Source of the DNA: Citrobacter werkmanii NBRC 105721
Lineage (GTDB): Bacteria > Pseudomonadota > Gammaproteobacteria > Enterobacterales > Enterobacteriaceae
Direction: 5' to 3'
Assembly (NCBI GenBank): GCA_000759755.1
Contig: BBMW01000007.1
Coordinates: forward strand, 405,009-469,008
Length of the DNA stretch: 64,000 nucleotides
How positions within the stretch are numbered: the first letter of the stretch is position 1; every line of letters begins with the position of its first letter. The notes below the pieces were generated by a model. The model was not told the DNA's origin. It did no database searches and saw only the letters and a program-made list of their open reading frames with translations. The position numbers and the translations under genes were made by a program. This document shows, piece after piece, positions 1 through 10,032 of this stretch.

Positions 1-242
1 GTTTTAACGCCCCGACCGCGCTGGGCAGCTATGCCACCGTATTTGAAGAGATGAATGCGCTGAGCCATTTTGAAGCCTTCTGCTCACTCAATGGCCCGCA
101 ATTCTATGGTCTGCCGGTGAATGAGACTTTTATTGAGCTTGAACGCGTGGAGCACCATGTCCCGGAGAGCATTGCGCTGGCAGATGACACACTGGTGCCT
201 TTCCTGGGTGGCGAAACGGTACACTGGTCAGTAAAAAGCTAA
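1..242 (+). CDS. pyrC: Dihydroorotase, 3' end only
   Basis: This is the C-terminal 79 or so residues of PyrC, which interconverts carbamoyl aspartate and dihydroorotate in pyrimidine synthesis in the cytoplasm. The reading frame is already open at base 3 and runs through [10 protein letters not shown] and [11 protein letters not shown] to the terminal WSVKS, which match the remembered end of E. coli PyrC. The start and the metal-binding His residues lie before the window. It precedes dinI on the same strand, as in E. coli, and no terminator is visible in the 65-base gap. Confidence 0.93.
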   Translation, partial: FNAPTALGSYATVFEEMNALSHFEAFCSLNGPQFYGLPVNETFIELERVEHHVPESIALADDTLVPFLGGETVHWSVKS

Positions 243-268
243 AAAAAGTGTAGCCAACTGATTTGAAT

Positions 269-288
269 AACTGTATAAACAAACAGTA
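269..288 (+). promoter_or_regulatory. LexA box (SOS operator) of dinI
   Basis: CTGT, eight AT-rich bases, then ACAG at 271-286 is the SOS-box pattern CTGT-N8-ACAG, and it lies 22 bases before the dinI start. E. coli dinI is an SOS gene with a LexA box in the same place, so LexA repression is a well-supported inference. Confidence 0.9.
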
Positions 289-307
289 TATTCAACAGGG
301 GGCTATT

Positions 308-553
308 ATGCGTATTGAAGTCACTATTGCCAAAACTTCACCTTTGCCTGCCGGTGCGATTGACGCACTGGCAGGTGAACTCTCCCGTCGTATTCATCAT
401 CATTTTCCGGATAACGAAGGTAACGTTACTGTCCGTTATGCCGGGGCTAACAATCTGTCGGTAATTGGCGCGACCAAAGAGGATAAAGAACGCATCAGCG
501 AGATCCTGCAGGAGACCTGGGAAAGCGCGGATGACTGGTTTATCAACGAATAA
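308..553 (+). CDS. dinI: DNA damage-inducible protein I
   Basis: DinI is a small cytoplasmic SOS protein that binds and stabilises RecA filaments and tunes LexA and UmuD cleavage. The product is 81 residues, the family length, and begins MRIEVTIAK. The C-terminal helix is acidic (ILQETWESADDWF), which in the family mimics DNA when it contacts RecA. An upstream in-frame ATG at 263 would overlap the LexA operator and has no ribosome site, whereas the ATG at 308 follows CAGGGGG. The gene is monocistronic between the LexA box and a strong terminator. Confidence 0.95.
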   Translation: MRIEVTIAKTSPLPAGAIDALAGELSRRIHHHFPDNEGNVTVRYAGANNLSVIGATKEDKERISEILQETWESADDWFINE

Positions 554-579
554 ATAATGATATGCAGTGATGTTTGTTT

Positions 580-604
580 GCCGGGTCGCCCCGGCTTTTT
601 TATA
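580..604 (+). terminator. Rho-independent terminator of dinI
   Basis: GCCGGG (580-585), a four-base loop and CCCGGC (590-595) are followed by a run of six T. Confidence 0.88.
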
Positions 605-894
605 CGCACAGTTTTTAAAACAAATGCAGATTCAACCTTGCCGGCATTTAATTTAATATTAATTTCCTGGTCATCTTTTAACCAGAACAACAAAATAATT
701 GTGCAACTTGCTAAAAAAAAATGAATGACATGTTGTTTTATTAGTCAGATAACGCTGAAAACCAAAAATTTATGCGCAGCCCTCTTTAAATTTTCAATGA
801 ATACCCTTATTTATTGATATACTGAAGTTGCTTCAGAAAAAAAATGCATTGAACCTCGAAAACCGTTGTCTAGTAACACGAATTAGGGGGCATG
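605..894. other. AT-rich intergenic region before bssS
   Basis: This 290-base gap carries no credible gene. It should hold the bssS promoter, but I cannot assign the boxes with confidence. Confidence 0.6.
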
Positions 895-1149
895 ATGGAA
901 AAGAATAATGAAGTCATTCAGACTCATCCGCTTGTAGGATGGGACATCAGCACCGTTGATAGCTACGATGCGCTGATGCTGCGTTTGCACTACCAGACCC
1001 CGAATCGACCGGACCCGGATGGGACTGAAGTTGGACAAACGCTCTGGTTAACCACTGATGTTGCCAGGCAATTTATTTCGATATTAGAAGCAGGAATCGC
1101 CAAAATTGAATCCGGCGATTACCAGGTAAATGAGTATCAGCGCCATTAA
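895..1149 (+). CDS. bssS: Biofilm formation regulator BssS
   Basis: BssS is an 84-residue cytoplasmic protein that affects biofilm formation through indole and AI-2 related signalling in E. coli; its biochemical action is not known. The sequence MEKNNEVIQTHPLVGWDIST and the ending DYQVNEYQRH match the E. coli protein closely. An ATG one codon earlier (892) lies only one base after the AGGGGG ribosome site. The ATG at 895 has usable spacing and gives the family length. The gene stands alone with its own terminator. Confidence 0.92.
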   Translation: MEKNNEVIQTHPLVGWDISTVDSYDALMLRLHYQTPNRPDPDGTEVGQTLWLTTDVARQFISILEAGIAKIESGDYQVNEYQRH

Positions 1150-1170
1150 ATCTGATACATCCAACCATCA

Positions 1171-1200
1171 AAAGGCACCTTAACGGTGCCTTTCTTATTT
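1171..1200 (+). terminator. Rho-independent terminator of bssS
   Basis: AAAGGCACC (1171-1179), loop TTAAC, then GGTGCCTTT (1185-1193) and T-rich sequence. Confidence 0.88.
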
Positions 1201-1263
1201 CCAGGTTGAATATTCCGGGTCAGTTATTTACCCTGCTACTATCGCGATTGCAGAGAGAAGCGG

Positions 1264-2379
1264 ATGAAATACGACTTAATCATTATTGGCAGCGGTTCCG
1301 TGGGTGCCGCAGCCGGATACTATGCCACTCGCGCCGGTCTGAACGTTCTGATGATCGATGCACATATGCCACCGCATCAACAGGGTAGCCACCACGGCGA
1401 CACACGATTAATTCGTCATGCATATGGCGAAGGTGAAAAATACGTTCCGCTAGTGCTGCGCGCGCAGACATTGTGGGATGAACTTTCGACCCAAAATGAA
1501 GAACCGATTTTTGTTCGCTCCGGTGTGATCAACCTAGGTCCGGCTGATTCAACCTTCTTAGCTACCGCAGCGCAAAGCGCGAAACAGTGGCAACTCAACG
1601 TCGAACATCTTGATGCCGCCGCCATCATGGCTCGCTGGCCCGAGATTCGCGTACCTGAAAATTATATTGGTCTGTTTGAAGCTGAGTCAGGCTTTTTGCG
1701 TAGTGAGTTAGCGATTAAAACCTGGATCCGCCTGGCTGAAGAAGCGGGCTGCGCACAGCTGTTTAAATGCCCGGTCACGGCTATTCATCATAGTGATGAT
1801 GGCGTCACGGTAGAAACCGCCGACGGTGACTACCACGCCAAAAAAGCCCTGGTCAGTGCCGGGACATGGGTGCAGGCATTAGTACCGGAACTGCCGATAC
1901 AGCCAGTGCGCAAAGTGTTCGCATGGTATCAGGCCGATGGGCGCTACAGCGTTAAAAATAACTTCCCGGCCTTTACCGGCGAATTACCAAATGGCGATCA
2001 GTTCTACGGTTTTCCGGCAGAAAACGATGAACTAAAAATTGGTAAGCACAACGGCGGACAGGCAATTCACGCTGCCGAAGAGCGCAAGCCGTTTGCTGCT
2101 GTGGCCAGCGATGGCTCCGAAGCCTTCCCATTCCTGCTTACAGTTCTGCCAGGCATTGGCTGTTGTCTGCACGGTGCATCCTGCACTTACGATAATTCGC
2201 CGGATGAAGACTTTATCATTGATACGCTACCTGAGCATGACAATACCCTGATCATCACCGGTCTGAGCGGGCATGGTTTTAAGTTTGCCTCCGTACTGGG
2301 GGAAATCGCAGCAGATTTTGCGCAGGACAAAGCGCCAGCCTTTGACCTGACGCCATTCAGGTTGAGTCGCTTTAAGTAA
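1264..2379 (+). CDS. solA: N-methyl-L-tryptophan oxidase (monomeric sarcosine oxidase family)
   Basis: SolA is a flavoenzyme that oxidatively demethylates N-methyl-tryptophan and, less well, sarcosine, producing formaldehyde and peroxide. The 371-residue product starts with an FAD Rossmann motif (GSGSVG, residues 9-14). Near the C-terminus it has Cys307 in the context [14 protein letters not shown], the position of the covalent 8-alpha-S-cysteinyl FAD link in this family. The HHGDTR segment after residue 42 is also typical. The length matches E. coli SolA (372). It is monocistronic, with a terminator 10 bases downstream. Confidence 0.94.
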   Translation: MKYDLIIIGSGSVGAAAGYYATRAGLNVLMIDAHMPPHQQGSHHGDTRLIRHAYGEGEKYVPLVLRAQTLWDELSTQNEEPIFVRSGVINLGPADSTFLATAAQSAKQWQLNVEHLDAAAIMARWPEIRVPENYIGLFEAESGFLRSELAIKTWIRLAEEAGCAQLFKCPVTAIHHSDDGVTVETADGDYHAKKALVSAGTWVQALVPELPIQPVRKVFAWYQADGRYSVKNNFPAFTGELPNGDQFYGFPAENDELKIGKHNGGQAIHAAEERKPFAAVASDGSEAFPFLLTVLPGIGCCLHGASCTYDNSPDEDFIIDTLPEHDNTLIITGLSGHGFKFASVLGEIAADFAQDKAPAFDLTPFRLSRFK

Positions 2380-2388
2380 TAATGCATT

Positions 2389-2415
2389 AATGGCCTCATG
2401 GTGAGGCCATTTTTA
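2389..2415 (+). terminator. Rho-independent terminator of solA
   Basis: AATGGCCTC (2389-2397), a five-base loop and GAGGCCATT (2403-2411) followed by T residues. Confidence 0.87.
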
Positions 2416-2433
2416 ATGACAGGAATAACATTG

Positions 2434-2547
2434 ATGCGGCGCATCTTTCATTATCTGGTAAATAATATTCGTGAGCATCTTATGCTTTACATTATTTTAT
2501 GGTCGCTGCTGGCAATTATGGATGTGATATATATTATGTTTTTCTGA
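2434..2547 (+). CDS. yceO: Small membrane protein YceO
   Basis: This is a 37-residue [14 protein letters not shown]..., with a hydrophobic stretch in its second half ([20 protein letters not shown]). It aligns with remembered E. coli YceO ([19 protein letters not shown]...) and lies at the same place between solA and yceJ. AGGA at 2421-2424 gives nine-base spacing to the ATG at 2434. An in-frame ATG at 2416 would add six residues but has no ribosome site and sits in the solA terminator. The function is unknown; the stress-related role proposed for E. coli rests on mutant phenotype data. Confidence 0.75.
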   Translation: MRRIFHYLVNNIREHLMLYIILWSLLAIMDVIYIMFF

Positions 2548-2809
2548 TCGTATCTGGCTGACATTAATTGACAAAAACTGATAATTACTTAATTTTCATT
2601 GCAATAAACTGAACAAGAAAAACCCCATTCGCACCGTGTAATAAAGCCATCCCCTCGCACATTCCCTCTAATCATTTGATGATTATGTTCATACTCAATC
2701 AATTTAATTGATTTAAAAATAAATATCATCACCATTGTTATTTATTAGTTGCATTAATGTCTTTTACACGCCATTTTTATTCACTCCTGAAATATCTCGC
2801 GGTGTTCTT

Positions 2810-3376
2810 ATGCAATACACTAATAGTCCACAGCGCTATGGCGTGGTGTCAGTCGCGTTACATTGGCTGGTTGCGATTGCTGTATATGGCATGTTTGCGT
2901 TGGGTTTATGGATGGTCACGCTCAGCTATTACGATGGCTGGTATCACCAGGCCCCTGAACTGCATAAAAGCATCGGAATCCTGCTCATGATGGGACTGGT
3001 CATCCGCGTTGCCTGGCGGTTGTTCTCCCCTCCTCCTCCTGCGCTGACAAGCTATTCCCGTTTAACCCGCATCGCAGCGGCAATGGGCCACCTTACACTG
3101 TACGCCCTGCTCTTTTCGATTGTTATCAGCGGTTATCTGATCTCGACCGCAGATGGCAAAGCGATAAGCGTATTTGGTTGGTTCGATATTCCCGCCACTC
3201 TTGCCAACGCGGGCGCTCAGGCCGACCTTGCCGGCAGCTTGCACCTGTGGCTTGCATGGAGCGTGGTGGTTTTATCGCTTCTTCATGGGCTTATAGCCCT
3301 GAAACATCACTTTATCGATCACGACGATACCCTGAAGCGCATGTTGGGAAAATCGTCATCTGACTATGGAGCTTAA
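2810..3376 (+). CDS. yceJ: Cytochrome b561 family membrane protein YceJ
   Basis: YceJ is a four-helix inner-membrane diheme cytochrome b561 homologue, presumed to move electrons between quinol and periplasmic partners. The 188 residues carry hydrophobic helices with conserved histidines ([37 protein letters not shown]) that would hold the hemes. The start at 2810 ([11 protein letters not shown]) gives exactly the E. coli length. An upstream in-frame start would add 25 unlikely residues. The next gene, yceI, begins one base after the stop, so the two are one operon. Confidence 0.92.
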   Translation: MQYTNSPQRYGVVSVALHWLVAIAVYGMFALGLWMVTLSYYDGWYHQAPELHKSIGILLMMGLVIRVAWRLFSPPPPALTSYSRLTRIAAAMGHLTLYALLFSIVISGYLISTADGKAISVFGWFDIPATLANAGAQADLAGSLHLWLAWSVVVLSLLHGLIALKHHFIDHDDTLKRMLGKSSSDYGA

Positions 3377-3377
3377 A

Positions 3378-3953
3378 ATGAAAAAAAACCTGCTGGGATT
3401 GACACTCGCCTCTCTGTTATTCACGACCGGCTCAGCCATGGCGGCAGATTACAAAATTGACAAAGAGGGACAGCATGCCTTTGTTAATTTCCGTATTCAG
3501 CACCTGGGTTACAGCTGGTTGTATGGCACGTTTAAAGATTTCGACGGTACATTCACCTTTGATGAAAAAAATCCTGCTGCCGATAAGGTCAACGTCACCA
3601 TCAACACCAACAGTGTTGACACCAATCACGCCGAACGTGACAAACACCTGCGCAGCGCAGAGTTCCTTAACGTGGCCAAATTCCCGCAGGCGACCTTTAG
3701 CTCCACCAGCGTGAAGAAAGAGGGGAACGACCTCGATATCACCGGTAATCTGACCCTGAACGGCGTCACCAAACCGGTTACACTGGATGCGAAACTGATC
3801 GGTCAGGGTGGCGATCCATGGGGTGGCACGCGCGCCGGTTTTGAAGCGCAAGGCAAAATTAAGCTGAAGGACTTCAACATCACCACCGATCTCGGCCCTG
3901 CTTCGCAGGAAGTCGATTTAATCATCTCAGTGGAAGGTGTGCAGCAGAAGTAA
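3378..3953 (+). CDS. yceI: Periplasmic lipid-binding protein YceI
   Basis: This is a 191-residue secreted protein with a cleavable signal peptide ([12 protein letters not shown]... ending SAMA, cut before ADYKID near residue 22). It has one YceI domain, a lipocalin-like beta barrel that binds isoprenoid or polyprenyl chains in studied homologues. E. coli YceI is induced at high pH and osmolarity. GGAG at 3367-3370 precedes the ATG at 3378. Coupling to the cytochrome b561 gene is conserved across many proteobacteria and suggests a shared quinone or isoprenoid process, which remains inference. Confidence 0.93.
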   Translation: MKKNLLGLTLASLLFTTGSAMAADYKIDKEGQHAFVNFRIQHLGYSWLYGTFKDFDGTFTFDEKNPAADKVNVTINTNSVDTNHAERDKHLRSAEFLNVAKFPQATFSSTSVKKEGNDLDITGNLTLNGVTKPVTLDAKLIGQGGDPWGGTRAGFEAQGKIKLKDFNITTDLGPASQEVDLIISVEGVQQK

Positions 3954-3963
3954 CGTATGAGTG

Positions 3964-3999
3964 TTGCCGGATGAGGTGACAGCCATCATCCGGCAAAAT
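3964..3999. terminator. Bidirectional terminator between yceI and trhO, REP-like
   Basis: TTGCCGGATGA (3964-3974) pairs with TCATCCGGCAA (3986-3996), followed by AAAATTTTA. It lies between two convergent genes and resembles a REP palindrome (GCCGGATG core). Confidence 0.8.
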
Positions 4000-4000
4000 T

Positions 4001-5053
4001 TTATTGCGCGGGATCCGGAATACCCAGTTTGGTATTCAGACGACCGCGGGATTTATTAAAGATTTTGTTGCTATTTTCACGCCCGGCGCGACGACGTCGT
4101 TGCTCTTCTTCTGGCAACTCACTCTCTTCGCAGCACAGCTCACTGCAGCAGCCTTTATACTGCTGCGCGCAAGCCGGGCACTGAATAAACAGCAGATGGC
4201 AGCCATCATTTTTACAATTAGTGTGGCTGTCGCATGCGGTTCCGCACTGGTGACAATGCGCGATAACATCCTCAGATATCCTTTCTCCCATACGCTCATC
4301 AAAAACAAAATTTTTGCCGATGAAGCGTACCGGAAGCCCCTGTTCACGCGCCTTGCGGGCATATTCAATAATACCCCCCTCAATGTGCCAGACTTTGCTA
4401 AATCCGTTGTGCTTCATCCAGGCGCTGGCCTTCTCACAGCGGATCCCGCCCGTGCAGTACATAACGATCTTTTTATCTTTATGCTCCTGCATCATTTCAA
4501 CCGCTTTCGGCAACTGGTCACGGAACGTATCTGCCGGGATCTCCAGCGCATTCTCGAAGTGCCCCACTTCATATTCATAGTGGTTGCGCATATCAATGAA
4601 TACCGCGTCAGGGTCGTCCAACATGGCGTTCACTTCAGCCGCCTTCAGGTAGTCACCCACGTCGCTGGCGTTAAAGTCAGGATCATCAATCCCATCCGCC
4701 ACAATGCGTTCGCGAACTTTCATGCGTAGCACCCAGAATGATTTTCCGTCATCGTCCAGGGCGATATTAAGGCGTAATCCATCCAGGGCAGGATCGAACG
4801 CATACAGCTGTTGGCGGAATGCATCCACATTGCTTTGCGGCACGCTAATTTGCGCGTTAATGCCTTCATGGGCAAGATATACACGCCCGAACACATTCAA
4901 CGCAGTGAATAGTTGGTACAGCGCATCACGCGTATGTTGCGGGTCATCGATGGTGAAATATTTATAAAACGAGATCGTCGTGCGCGGCTCAGTCTCGGCC
5001 AGCATTTTGGCTTTGAGCGCGTCGTTTGAAATGCGGTTGTGTAACACTGGCAT
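4001..5053 (-). CDS. trhO: tRNA uridine(34) 5-hydroxylase TrhO
   Basis: TrhO (YceA) hydroxylates wobble uridine 34 of tRNA in an oxygen-dependent way, giving ho5U, the precursor of cmo5U. The product is 350 residues from MPVLHNRIS, the E. coli length. It has an N-terminal UPF0176 domain, a central rhodanese domain with the active-site loop YCTGGIRC, and a Cys-rich tail ([14 protein letters not shown] and CSELCCEE) suited to metal binding. A longer in-frame start 27 codons upstream exists but would leave the family length and has no better ribosome site. It is divergent from lpxL. Confidence 0.94.
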   Translation of the reverse strand: MPVLHNRISNDALKAKMLAETEPRTTISFYKYFTIDDPQHTRDALYQLFTALNVFGRVYLAHEGINAQISVPQSNVDAFRQQLYAFDPALDGLRLNIALDDDGKSFWVLRMKVRERIVADGIDDPDFNASDVGDYLKAAEVNAMLDDPDAVFIDMRNHYEYEVGHFENALEIPADTFRDQLPKAVEMMQEHKDKKIVMYCTGGIRCEKASAWMKHNGFSKVWHIEGGIIEYARKAREQGLPVRFIGKNFVFDERMGERISEDVIAHCHQCGTACDSHTNCKNDGCHLLFIQCPACAQQYKGCCSELCCEESELPEEEQRRRRAGRENSNKIFNKSRGRLNTKLGIPDPAQ

Positions 5054-5273
5054 GGTGTACGTATCCTGCAAATTGGGAGTAAATGAAAATCGGCGGCATA
5101 ATAAAGCAAACATCGCCAATTTACATCCACACATTTTACGCTACATTTCATACTTCACGATAAAAACACAACAACAATTGCCGATTTAATCACCGTTCTC
5201 CCGTCACAAATTTTTGATACGCGCGAAAAAATGCGACAATACAGGGAATTGGTCGTTTGAAGACAGGATAGAC

Positions 5274-6194
5274 ATGACGAATTTACCCAAGTTTTCGGCT
5301 GCACTACTGCATCCACGTTATTGGTTAACCTGGCTGGGTATTGGCATCCTTTGGTTAATCGTGCAGTTACCCTACCCGGTACTTTATAAGTTGGGCTGTG
5401 CATTAGGTCGTCTGGCGTTACGTTTGATGAAACGCCGGGCAAAAATCGTTTCACGTAATCTGGAGCTGTGCTTCCCGCAGATGAGTGAGCAGGAACGCCA
5501 GCAGATGGTCGTCAGGAACTTCGAGTCCGTCGGCATGGGCGTGATGGAAACCGGGATGGCCTGGTTTTGGTCCGATAAGCGCATTTCACGCTGGACAGAA
5601 GTGATTGGTATGGAACATATCCGTGACGTTCAGGCGCAAAAGCGGGGGATCCTGTTAGTCGGCCTACACTTTCTGACCCTGGAACTGGGTGCGCGTCAGT
5701 TTGGTTTGCAGGAGCCAGGTATCGGTGTGTATCGTCCTAATGACAACCCACTGCTCGACTGGTTACAGACCTGGGGCCGCATGCGCTCTAATAAATCAAT
5801 GCTTGATCGTAAAGACCTGAAAGGAATGATTAAAGCGTTGAAAAAAGGCGAAGTGGTCTGGTATGCACCGGATCATGACTACGGCCCTCGCGCCAGCGTG
5901 TTTGTACCGCTGTTTGCCGTTGAACAGGCCGCTACGACCTCCGGGACCTGGATGCTTTCACGCATGTCGAATGCCTGCCTGGTGCCATTTGTTCCTCGCC
6001 GTAAGCCCGACGGTAAAGGGTATCAACTGATTATGCTACCGCCAGAGTGTTCACCGCCGTTAGACGACGCGGAAACCACGGCTGCATGGATGAATAAGAT
6101 CGTTGAACAATGCATCATGATGGCCCCAGAACAGTATATGTGGCTGCATCGTCGCTTCAAGACTCGTCCTGAAGGCGCCCCTTCCCTGTACTAA
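5274..6194 (+). CDS. lpxL: Kdo2-lipid IVA lauroyltransferase
   Basis: LpxL (HtrB) adds the laurate secondary chain to Kdo2-lipid IVA at the inner face of the inner membrane during lipid A synthesis. The 306-residue protein begins [17 protein letters not shown], has one N-terminal membrane helix (about residues 17-35), and carries the acyltransferase H-x4-E motif in [12 protein letters not shown]. The ATG at 5274 follows ACAGGAT and gives the E. coli length. A start 20 codons upstream is rejected for lack of a ribosome site. Confidence 0.95.
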   Translation: MTNLPKFSAALLHPRYWLTWLGIGILWLIVQLPYPVLYKLGCALGRLALRLMKRRAKIVSRNLELCFPQMSEQERQQMVVRNFESVGMGVMETGMAWFWSDKRISRWTEVIGMEHIRDVQAQKRGILLVGLHFLTLELGARQFGLQEPGIGVYRPNDNPLLDWLQTWGRMRSNKSMLDRKDLKGMIKALKKGEVVWYAPDHDYGPRASVFVPLFAVEQAATTSGTWMLSRMSNACLVPFVPRRKPDGKGYQLIMLPPECSPPLDDAETTAAWMNKIVEQCIMMAPEQYMWLHRRFKTRPEGAPSLY

Positions 6195-6199
6195 CACGC

Positions 6200-6224
6200 G
6201 GTTGCAGTCCAGTGGGCTGCAACC
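6200..6224 (+). terminator. Possible terminator hairpin of lpxL
   Basis: GGTTGCAG (6200-6207) pairs with CTGCAACC (6217-6224), but only a poor T tract follows, so termination may be inefficient. Confidence 0.4.
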
Positions 6225-6348
6225 CCTCCTTACTCGCTTTAGGTTTAACTGCTATCCGCATTGCAGCAACTATCAACCGGGCGCATAATTAGTCTGCTTA
6301 CTTATATTCAATCGATAGCGCATACAGCGCCTCACACTGCGGATCGTT

Positions 6349-7569
6349 ATGTCACCCTCAGATGCCCCCATAAACTGGAAACGCAACCTCACCGTTGCCT
6401 GGTTGGGTTGTTTTTTAACCGGCGCAGCATTTAGCCTGGTCATGCCCTTTTTGCCCTTGTACGTTGAGAGTCTCGGCGTCACGGGCCATAGCGCCCTGAA
6501 CATGTGGTCAGGTCTGGTGTTCAGCATCACCTTTTTGTTTTCAGCTATCGCCTCCCCTTTCTGGGGTGGCCTTGCCGACCGCAAAGGGCGAAAAATCATG
6601 CTGCTGCGTTCCGCGTTGGGTATGGCTATTGTGATGCTGCTGATGGGGCTGGCGCAAAATATCTGGCAGTTCCTGGTTTTGCGCGCGCTGTTGGGTCTGC
6701 TCGGCGGTTTCATTCCCAACGCCAATGCGTTGATCGCCACCCAGGTTCCACGCAATAAAAGCGGCTGGGCGCTGGGAACGCTCTCTACCGGCGGCGTCAG
6801 TGGCGCACTGCTCGGGCCGCTGGCAGGTGGACTACTCGCTGACCAGTATGGATTGCGTCCCGTATTCTTCATTACCGCCAGCGTACTGCTGGTCTGTTTT
6901 ATCCTGACGCTATTTTTTATCCGCGAGCGTTTTCAGCCGGTAAGCAAGAAAGAGATGCTGCACATACGTGAAGTCGTGGCCTCGTTAAAAAATCCCAAAC
7001 TGGTGCTGAGCCTGTTTGTCACCACCTTAATCATTCAGGTGGCGACCGGTTCCATTGCGCCAATCCTGACGTTATACGTGCGGGAATTAGCCGGAAACGT
7101 CAGTAATATCGCGTTCATTAGTGGGATGATTGCCTCCGTACCCGGCGTAGCGGCGTTAATCAGTGCCCCAAGGCTTGGCAAACTCGGTGACCGGATTGGC
7201 CCGGAGAAGATCCTGATCGTCGCACTGATTATTTCCGTGCTATTGCTGATTCCAATGTCATTTGTACATACGCCCTGGCAATTGGGCGTTCTGCGTTTTT
7301 TATTGGGTGCTGCCGATGGCGCTCTGCTCCCGGCGGTGCAAACGCTGCTGGTCTATAACTCAACCAATCAAGTTGCCGGGCGTATTTTCAGTTACAACCA
7401 GTCATTTCGCGACATCGGTAACGTAACGGGACCATTAATGGGGGCGGCAATATCCGCCAATTACGGCTTTCGCGCGGTTTTCTGCGTGACCGCGGGGGTT
7501 GTACTGTTTAACGCGATCTACTCGTGGAATAGCCTGCGCCGTCGCCGAAGCGTTGAGCTCGCTGGATGA
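6349..7569 (+). CDS. mdtG: Multidrug efflux MFS transporter MdtG
   Basis: MdtG is an inner-membrane drug:proton antiporter of the major facilitator superfamily that confers fosfomycin and deoxycholate tolerance when overexpressed in E. coli. The 406 residues show about 12 hydrophobic helices, the MFS signature loop [10 protein letters not shown] between helices 2 and 3, and the antiporter-type motif [10 protein letters not shown] in helix 5. In E. coli it belongs to the mar/sox/rob regulon. I could not mark a marbox with confidence in the 150 bases upstream. Confidence 0.94.
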   Translation: MSPSDAPINWKRNLTVAWLGCFLTGAAFSLVMPFLPLYVESLGVTGHSALNMWSGLVFSITFLFSAIASPFWGGLADRKGRKIMLLRSALGMAIVMLLMGLAQNIWQFLVLRALLGLLGGFIPNANALIATQVPRNKSGWALGTLSTGGVSGALLGPLAGGLLADQYGLRPVFFITASVLLVCFILTLFFIRERFQPVSKKEMLHIREVVASLKNPKLVLSLFVTTLIIQVATGSIAPILTLYVRELAGNVSNIAFISGMIASVPGVAALISAPRLGKLGDRIGPEKILIVALIISVLLLIPMSFVHTPWQLGVLRFLLGAADGALLPAVQTLLVYNSTNQVAGRIFSYNQSFRDIGNVTGPLMGAAISANYGFRAVFCVTAGVVLFNAIYSWNSLRRRRSVELAG

Positions 7570-7580
7570 TTTGTCTATAT

Positions 7581-7632
7581 TGCCTGAATCCGAAGAGTAA
7601 ACTTTGCGTTTTCAGGCAGTATTCATTTTACT
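7581..7632. terminator. Possible terminator between convergent mdtG and the diguanylate cyclase gene
   Basis: TGCCTGAA (7581-7588) pairs with TTCAGGCA (7611-7618) around a 22-base interior, followed by T-rich sequence to 7632. The long loop lowers confidence. Confidence 0.45.
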
Positions 7633-7633
7633 T

Positions 7634-8965
7634 TTAATGATAATAGTAACACACCTTATTCCTGCCAGAGTTTTTGGCGTCATACAACGCAGCATCGGCA
7701 TAAGAAACAACTTTATCCGCCGAATCATCATCAGCTTTGCTACAATATACACCGATGCTGATCGTCATCTTTTCTTTTAAATCATAGGCATTGGGTATGG
7801 TCGTTCCATGCTCAACATTTCTTCTGATTCGTTCTGCAACGACAAGAACTTCATCTTTATCCTTGCACTTAAGAAGAATAGCAAACTCTTCACCGCCAAT
7901 GCGTGCAAAGATATCCGAGTCTCTAATTGACTTGTTGATTATATCAACAATACTTATTATTACCCGATCCCCCTCCTGATGCCCATAGGTATCGTTAATT
8001 CGTTTAAATTTGTCGATATCCAGGACCATTACGCAAACCACGCCTTTCGCTAGCGATGTTTTTAACGATCTATAGAACAGCTTTCGGTTGTATATTTTGG
8101 TCATGGCATCTTTGATAGCCGAATCCGTTTCTTTTTTTAGAATAATAAAAGTGTTATACATTAATATCGATATTATACAAAGGGTACTGATCACCTCAAT
8201 CCCTCTGCTGATATACCAAATATACATACTATATTCATCTAAGCTTAATAGCAGTACATTAGTTAATATTCCTGAGCAACACAGTAAGCCGATACTTTTC
8301 CATAAGATATTATGTGTTTTAGTTTTGATGACCAAATACAGCAGAACCAACCCCCAGGCAACAATCAGTGAATAAATGTAGCCAATATGCCAGTGTACAG
8401 TTACGTTGTCGGGTTTTAAGCTCGTAATCTCAAGGGTCATGCCCGGATTATAACTGGCCAGGCTATGCGCCAGTACAGCGATAGCCAACATGATTAAAAA
8501 CGCCACCGCTATATAGCATGGTTCTCTTTCTTTAGTTTCAATTATTGTCGAAGATGCTTTATAAGATTTCAAGGATACAAATAACAAGGCAATAAAACTA
8601 AGTTGGCGAAAATAATAGAATATAGCGATATCGTTAGTTCTTTTTTCTATCGAAGTGTGATCATTAATTAAATCCTGAACGATATAAATAGTTTCCACAA
8701 AGAAAATATTATTGCTAAGAAACGCCATGCCTAAGATCATAAGACACGTTAGATCTTTCCTGCATAAATACTGAAACAACATAAAAAGGAAAATAATTCC
8801 ATATAAAAAGAACAAGCCTACTATGATAATCAAATATATTGTTTGCGGAACGCTCTGTATTGTTAATTTAAACTGCGTAAGACATAACCCACCAAGAATA
8901 TAGCTGATTAAGCAAGTTATATAGAACGCCATCAACTTCCTGTTATTTGAATTACTGTTTTCCAT
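7634..8965 (-). CDS. MASE4-type membrane diguanylate cyclase, DgcT-like
   Basis: This 443-residue protein should make cyclic di-GMP. The N-terminal 290 residues hold about eight hydrophobic helices with landmarks (NDIAIFYYFRQLS, WYISRGIEVIS) that I recognise from the MASE4 sensor of E. coli DgcT/YcdT. The C-terminal GGDEF domain has an intact active site, GGEEF (residues 357-361), and the RxxD product-inhibition site RDSD (348-351). AAGGA precedes the ATG at 8965; a start 20 codons upstream is less likely. Base composition is clearly more AT-rich than its neighbours, and E. coli has no gene at this position, which suggests acquisition or relocation of a dgcT homologue. Confidence 0.85.
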   Translation of the reverse strand: MENSNSNNRKLMAFYITCLISYILGGLCLTQFKLTIQSVPQTIYLIIIVGLFFLYGIIFLFMLFQYLCRKDLTCLMILGMAFLSNNIFFVETIYIVQDLINDHTSIEKRTNDIAIFYYFRQLSFIALLFVSLKSYKASSTIIETKEREPCYIAVAFLIMLAIAVLAHSLASYNPGMTLEITSLKPDNVTVHWHIGYIYSLIVAWGLVLLYLVIKTKTHNILWKSIGLLCCSGILTNVLLLSLDEYSMYIWYISRGIEVISTLCIISILMYNTFIILKKETDSAIKDAMTKIYNRKLFYRSLKTSLAKGVVCVMVLDIDKFKRINDTYGHQEGDRVIISIVDIINKSIRDSDIFARIGGEEFAILLKCKDKDEVLVVAERIRRNVEHGTTIPNAYDLKEKMTISIGVYCSKADDDSADKVVSYADAALYDAKNSGRNKVCYYYH

Positions 8966-9639
8966 AACATCCTTAGGAGTATTCTTGAGTTGGCATTTTA
9001 TATAATAAAGCATAAGCATTTGCAATCTATATAGCCGTACAACTTCAGTGATATTTATTCATTTATTATTTAATGATTTTTTATCCATTTATAACATCTG
9101 GTATTAATCATCTATTATTAAGTATCTTTTTTTAAAACGCCTCACGCCATTAACAGATGTTGCACATGGCGGATACTTAGTCATTACTTTTACGCTTCTT
9201 GAGTTCAGTATCCCTCAATAATTACCTCTGTGATTTTTTCACATTAATATATATTTTTTCCTTTATTTTAATAAGGTTAGACATCCTCTCATCAGAACAA
9301 TGGGCATTGGCACAATCAAAAACTCGAATAAATACGTATTAAATCTGAAGATTCATTTATATAACAGTATCGTTTATTTATTTGATTTTCATTACGCCAC
9401 AGCTAACCACACACATTACCTTTTTTTCTCAAATTCGCGGTCGTCCATTACGCCAACTTCAGTATCTCGCATTGTAAATTTTTCCATACCAATCGAAGAC
9501 GTCATCATAAAACCTTGTCGTCGCTACCAACGGCTGGCATTCATTTAGGTTAGCTCTGCAGTCAATGGGTTTGACGCTCCGCGGATCGAGGTCTATAGAT
9601 TGAATCATCACCATTTATTGTTCACCTTAGGAGAAGATT
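8966..9639. other. AT-rich intergenic region between the diguanylate cyclase gene and msyB
   Basis: About 670 bases with no supported gene. It holds the promoters for the leftward cyclase gene and rightward msyB. An 82-codon ORF at 9300-9548 lacks a ribosome site and recognisable content. Confidence 0.6.
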
Positions 9640-10032
9640 ATGGCAAAGAATGACATGTATTTTTATGCCACGCTGGAAGAGGCTATTGATGCTGCTCGTG
9701 AAGTGTTTCTGGCAGATAACCCGGGTCTGGAGGCTGACGATGCCAGTGTTCAGCAGCTAAGCGTACAAAAATACGTGCTACAGGATGGCGACATTATGTG
9801 GCAAGCAGAATTCTTTGCCGATGAGGATGATGTCGATGGTGAATGTCTGCCAATGCTAAGCGGTGAAGCGGCGCAAAGCGTTTTTGATGGTGATTATGAT
9901 GAGATTGAAATTCGTCAGGAGTGGCAGGAAGAAAACACGCTTCACGAATGGGATGAAGGTGAATTTCAGCTGGAGCCTCCCCTTGATACCGAAGAGGGTC
10001 AGACCGCAGCCGATGAATGGGATGAGCGATAA
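9640..10032 (+). CDS. msyB: Acidic protein MsyB
   Basis: MsyB is a very acidic cytoplasmic protein of unknown mechanism, first found as a multicopy suppressor of protein-export (secY24, secA) mutants in E. coli. The 130-residue product matches it (YATLEEAIDAARE, CLPMLSGEAAQSVFDGDYDE, EWQEENTLHEWDEGEFQLEP), with a few extra N-terminal residues. AGGAGA lies nine bases before the ATG. Acidic residues dominate the C-terminal half. It is convergent with yceK and the two stop codons abut. Confidence 0.92.
   Translation: MAKNDMYFYATLEEAIDAAREVFLADNPGLEADDASVQQLSVQKYVLQDGDIMWQAEFFADEDDVDGECLPMLSGEAAQSVFDGDYDEIEIRQEWQEENTLHEWDEGEFQLEPPLDTEEGQTAADEWDER

Noticed and set aside
6240-6348. A marbox upstream of mdtG
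   Set aside because: It is expected from E. coli biology, but I could not identify a convincing copy of the degenerate consensus by eye.
9300-9548. An 82-codon ORF between the diguanylate cyclase gene and msyB
   Set aside because: No ribosome site, no hydrophobic or domain pattern, and AT-rich sequence. It is probably chance.
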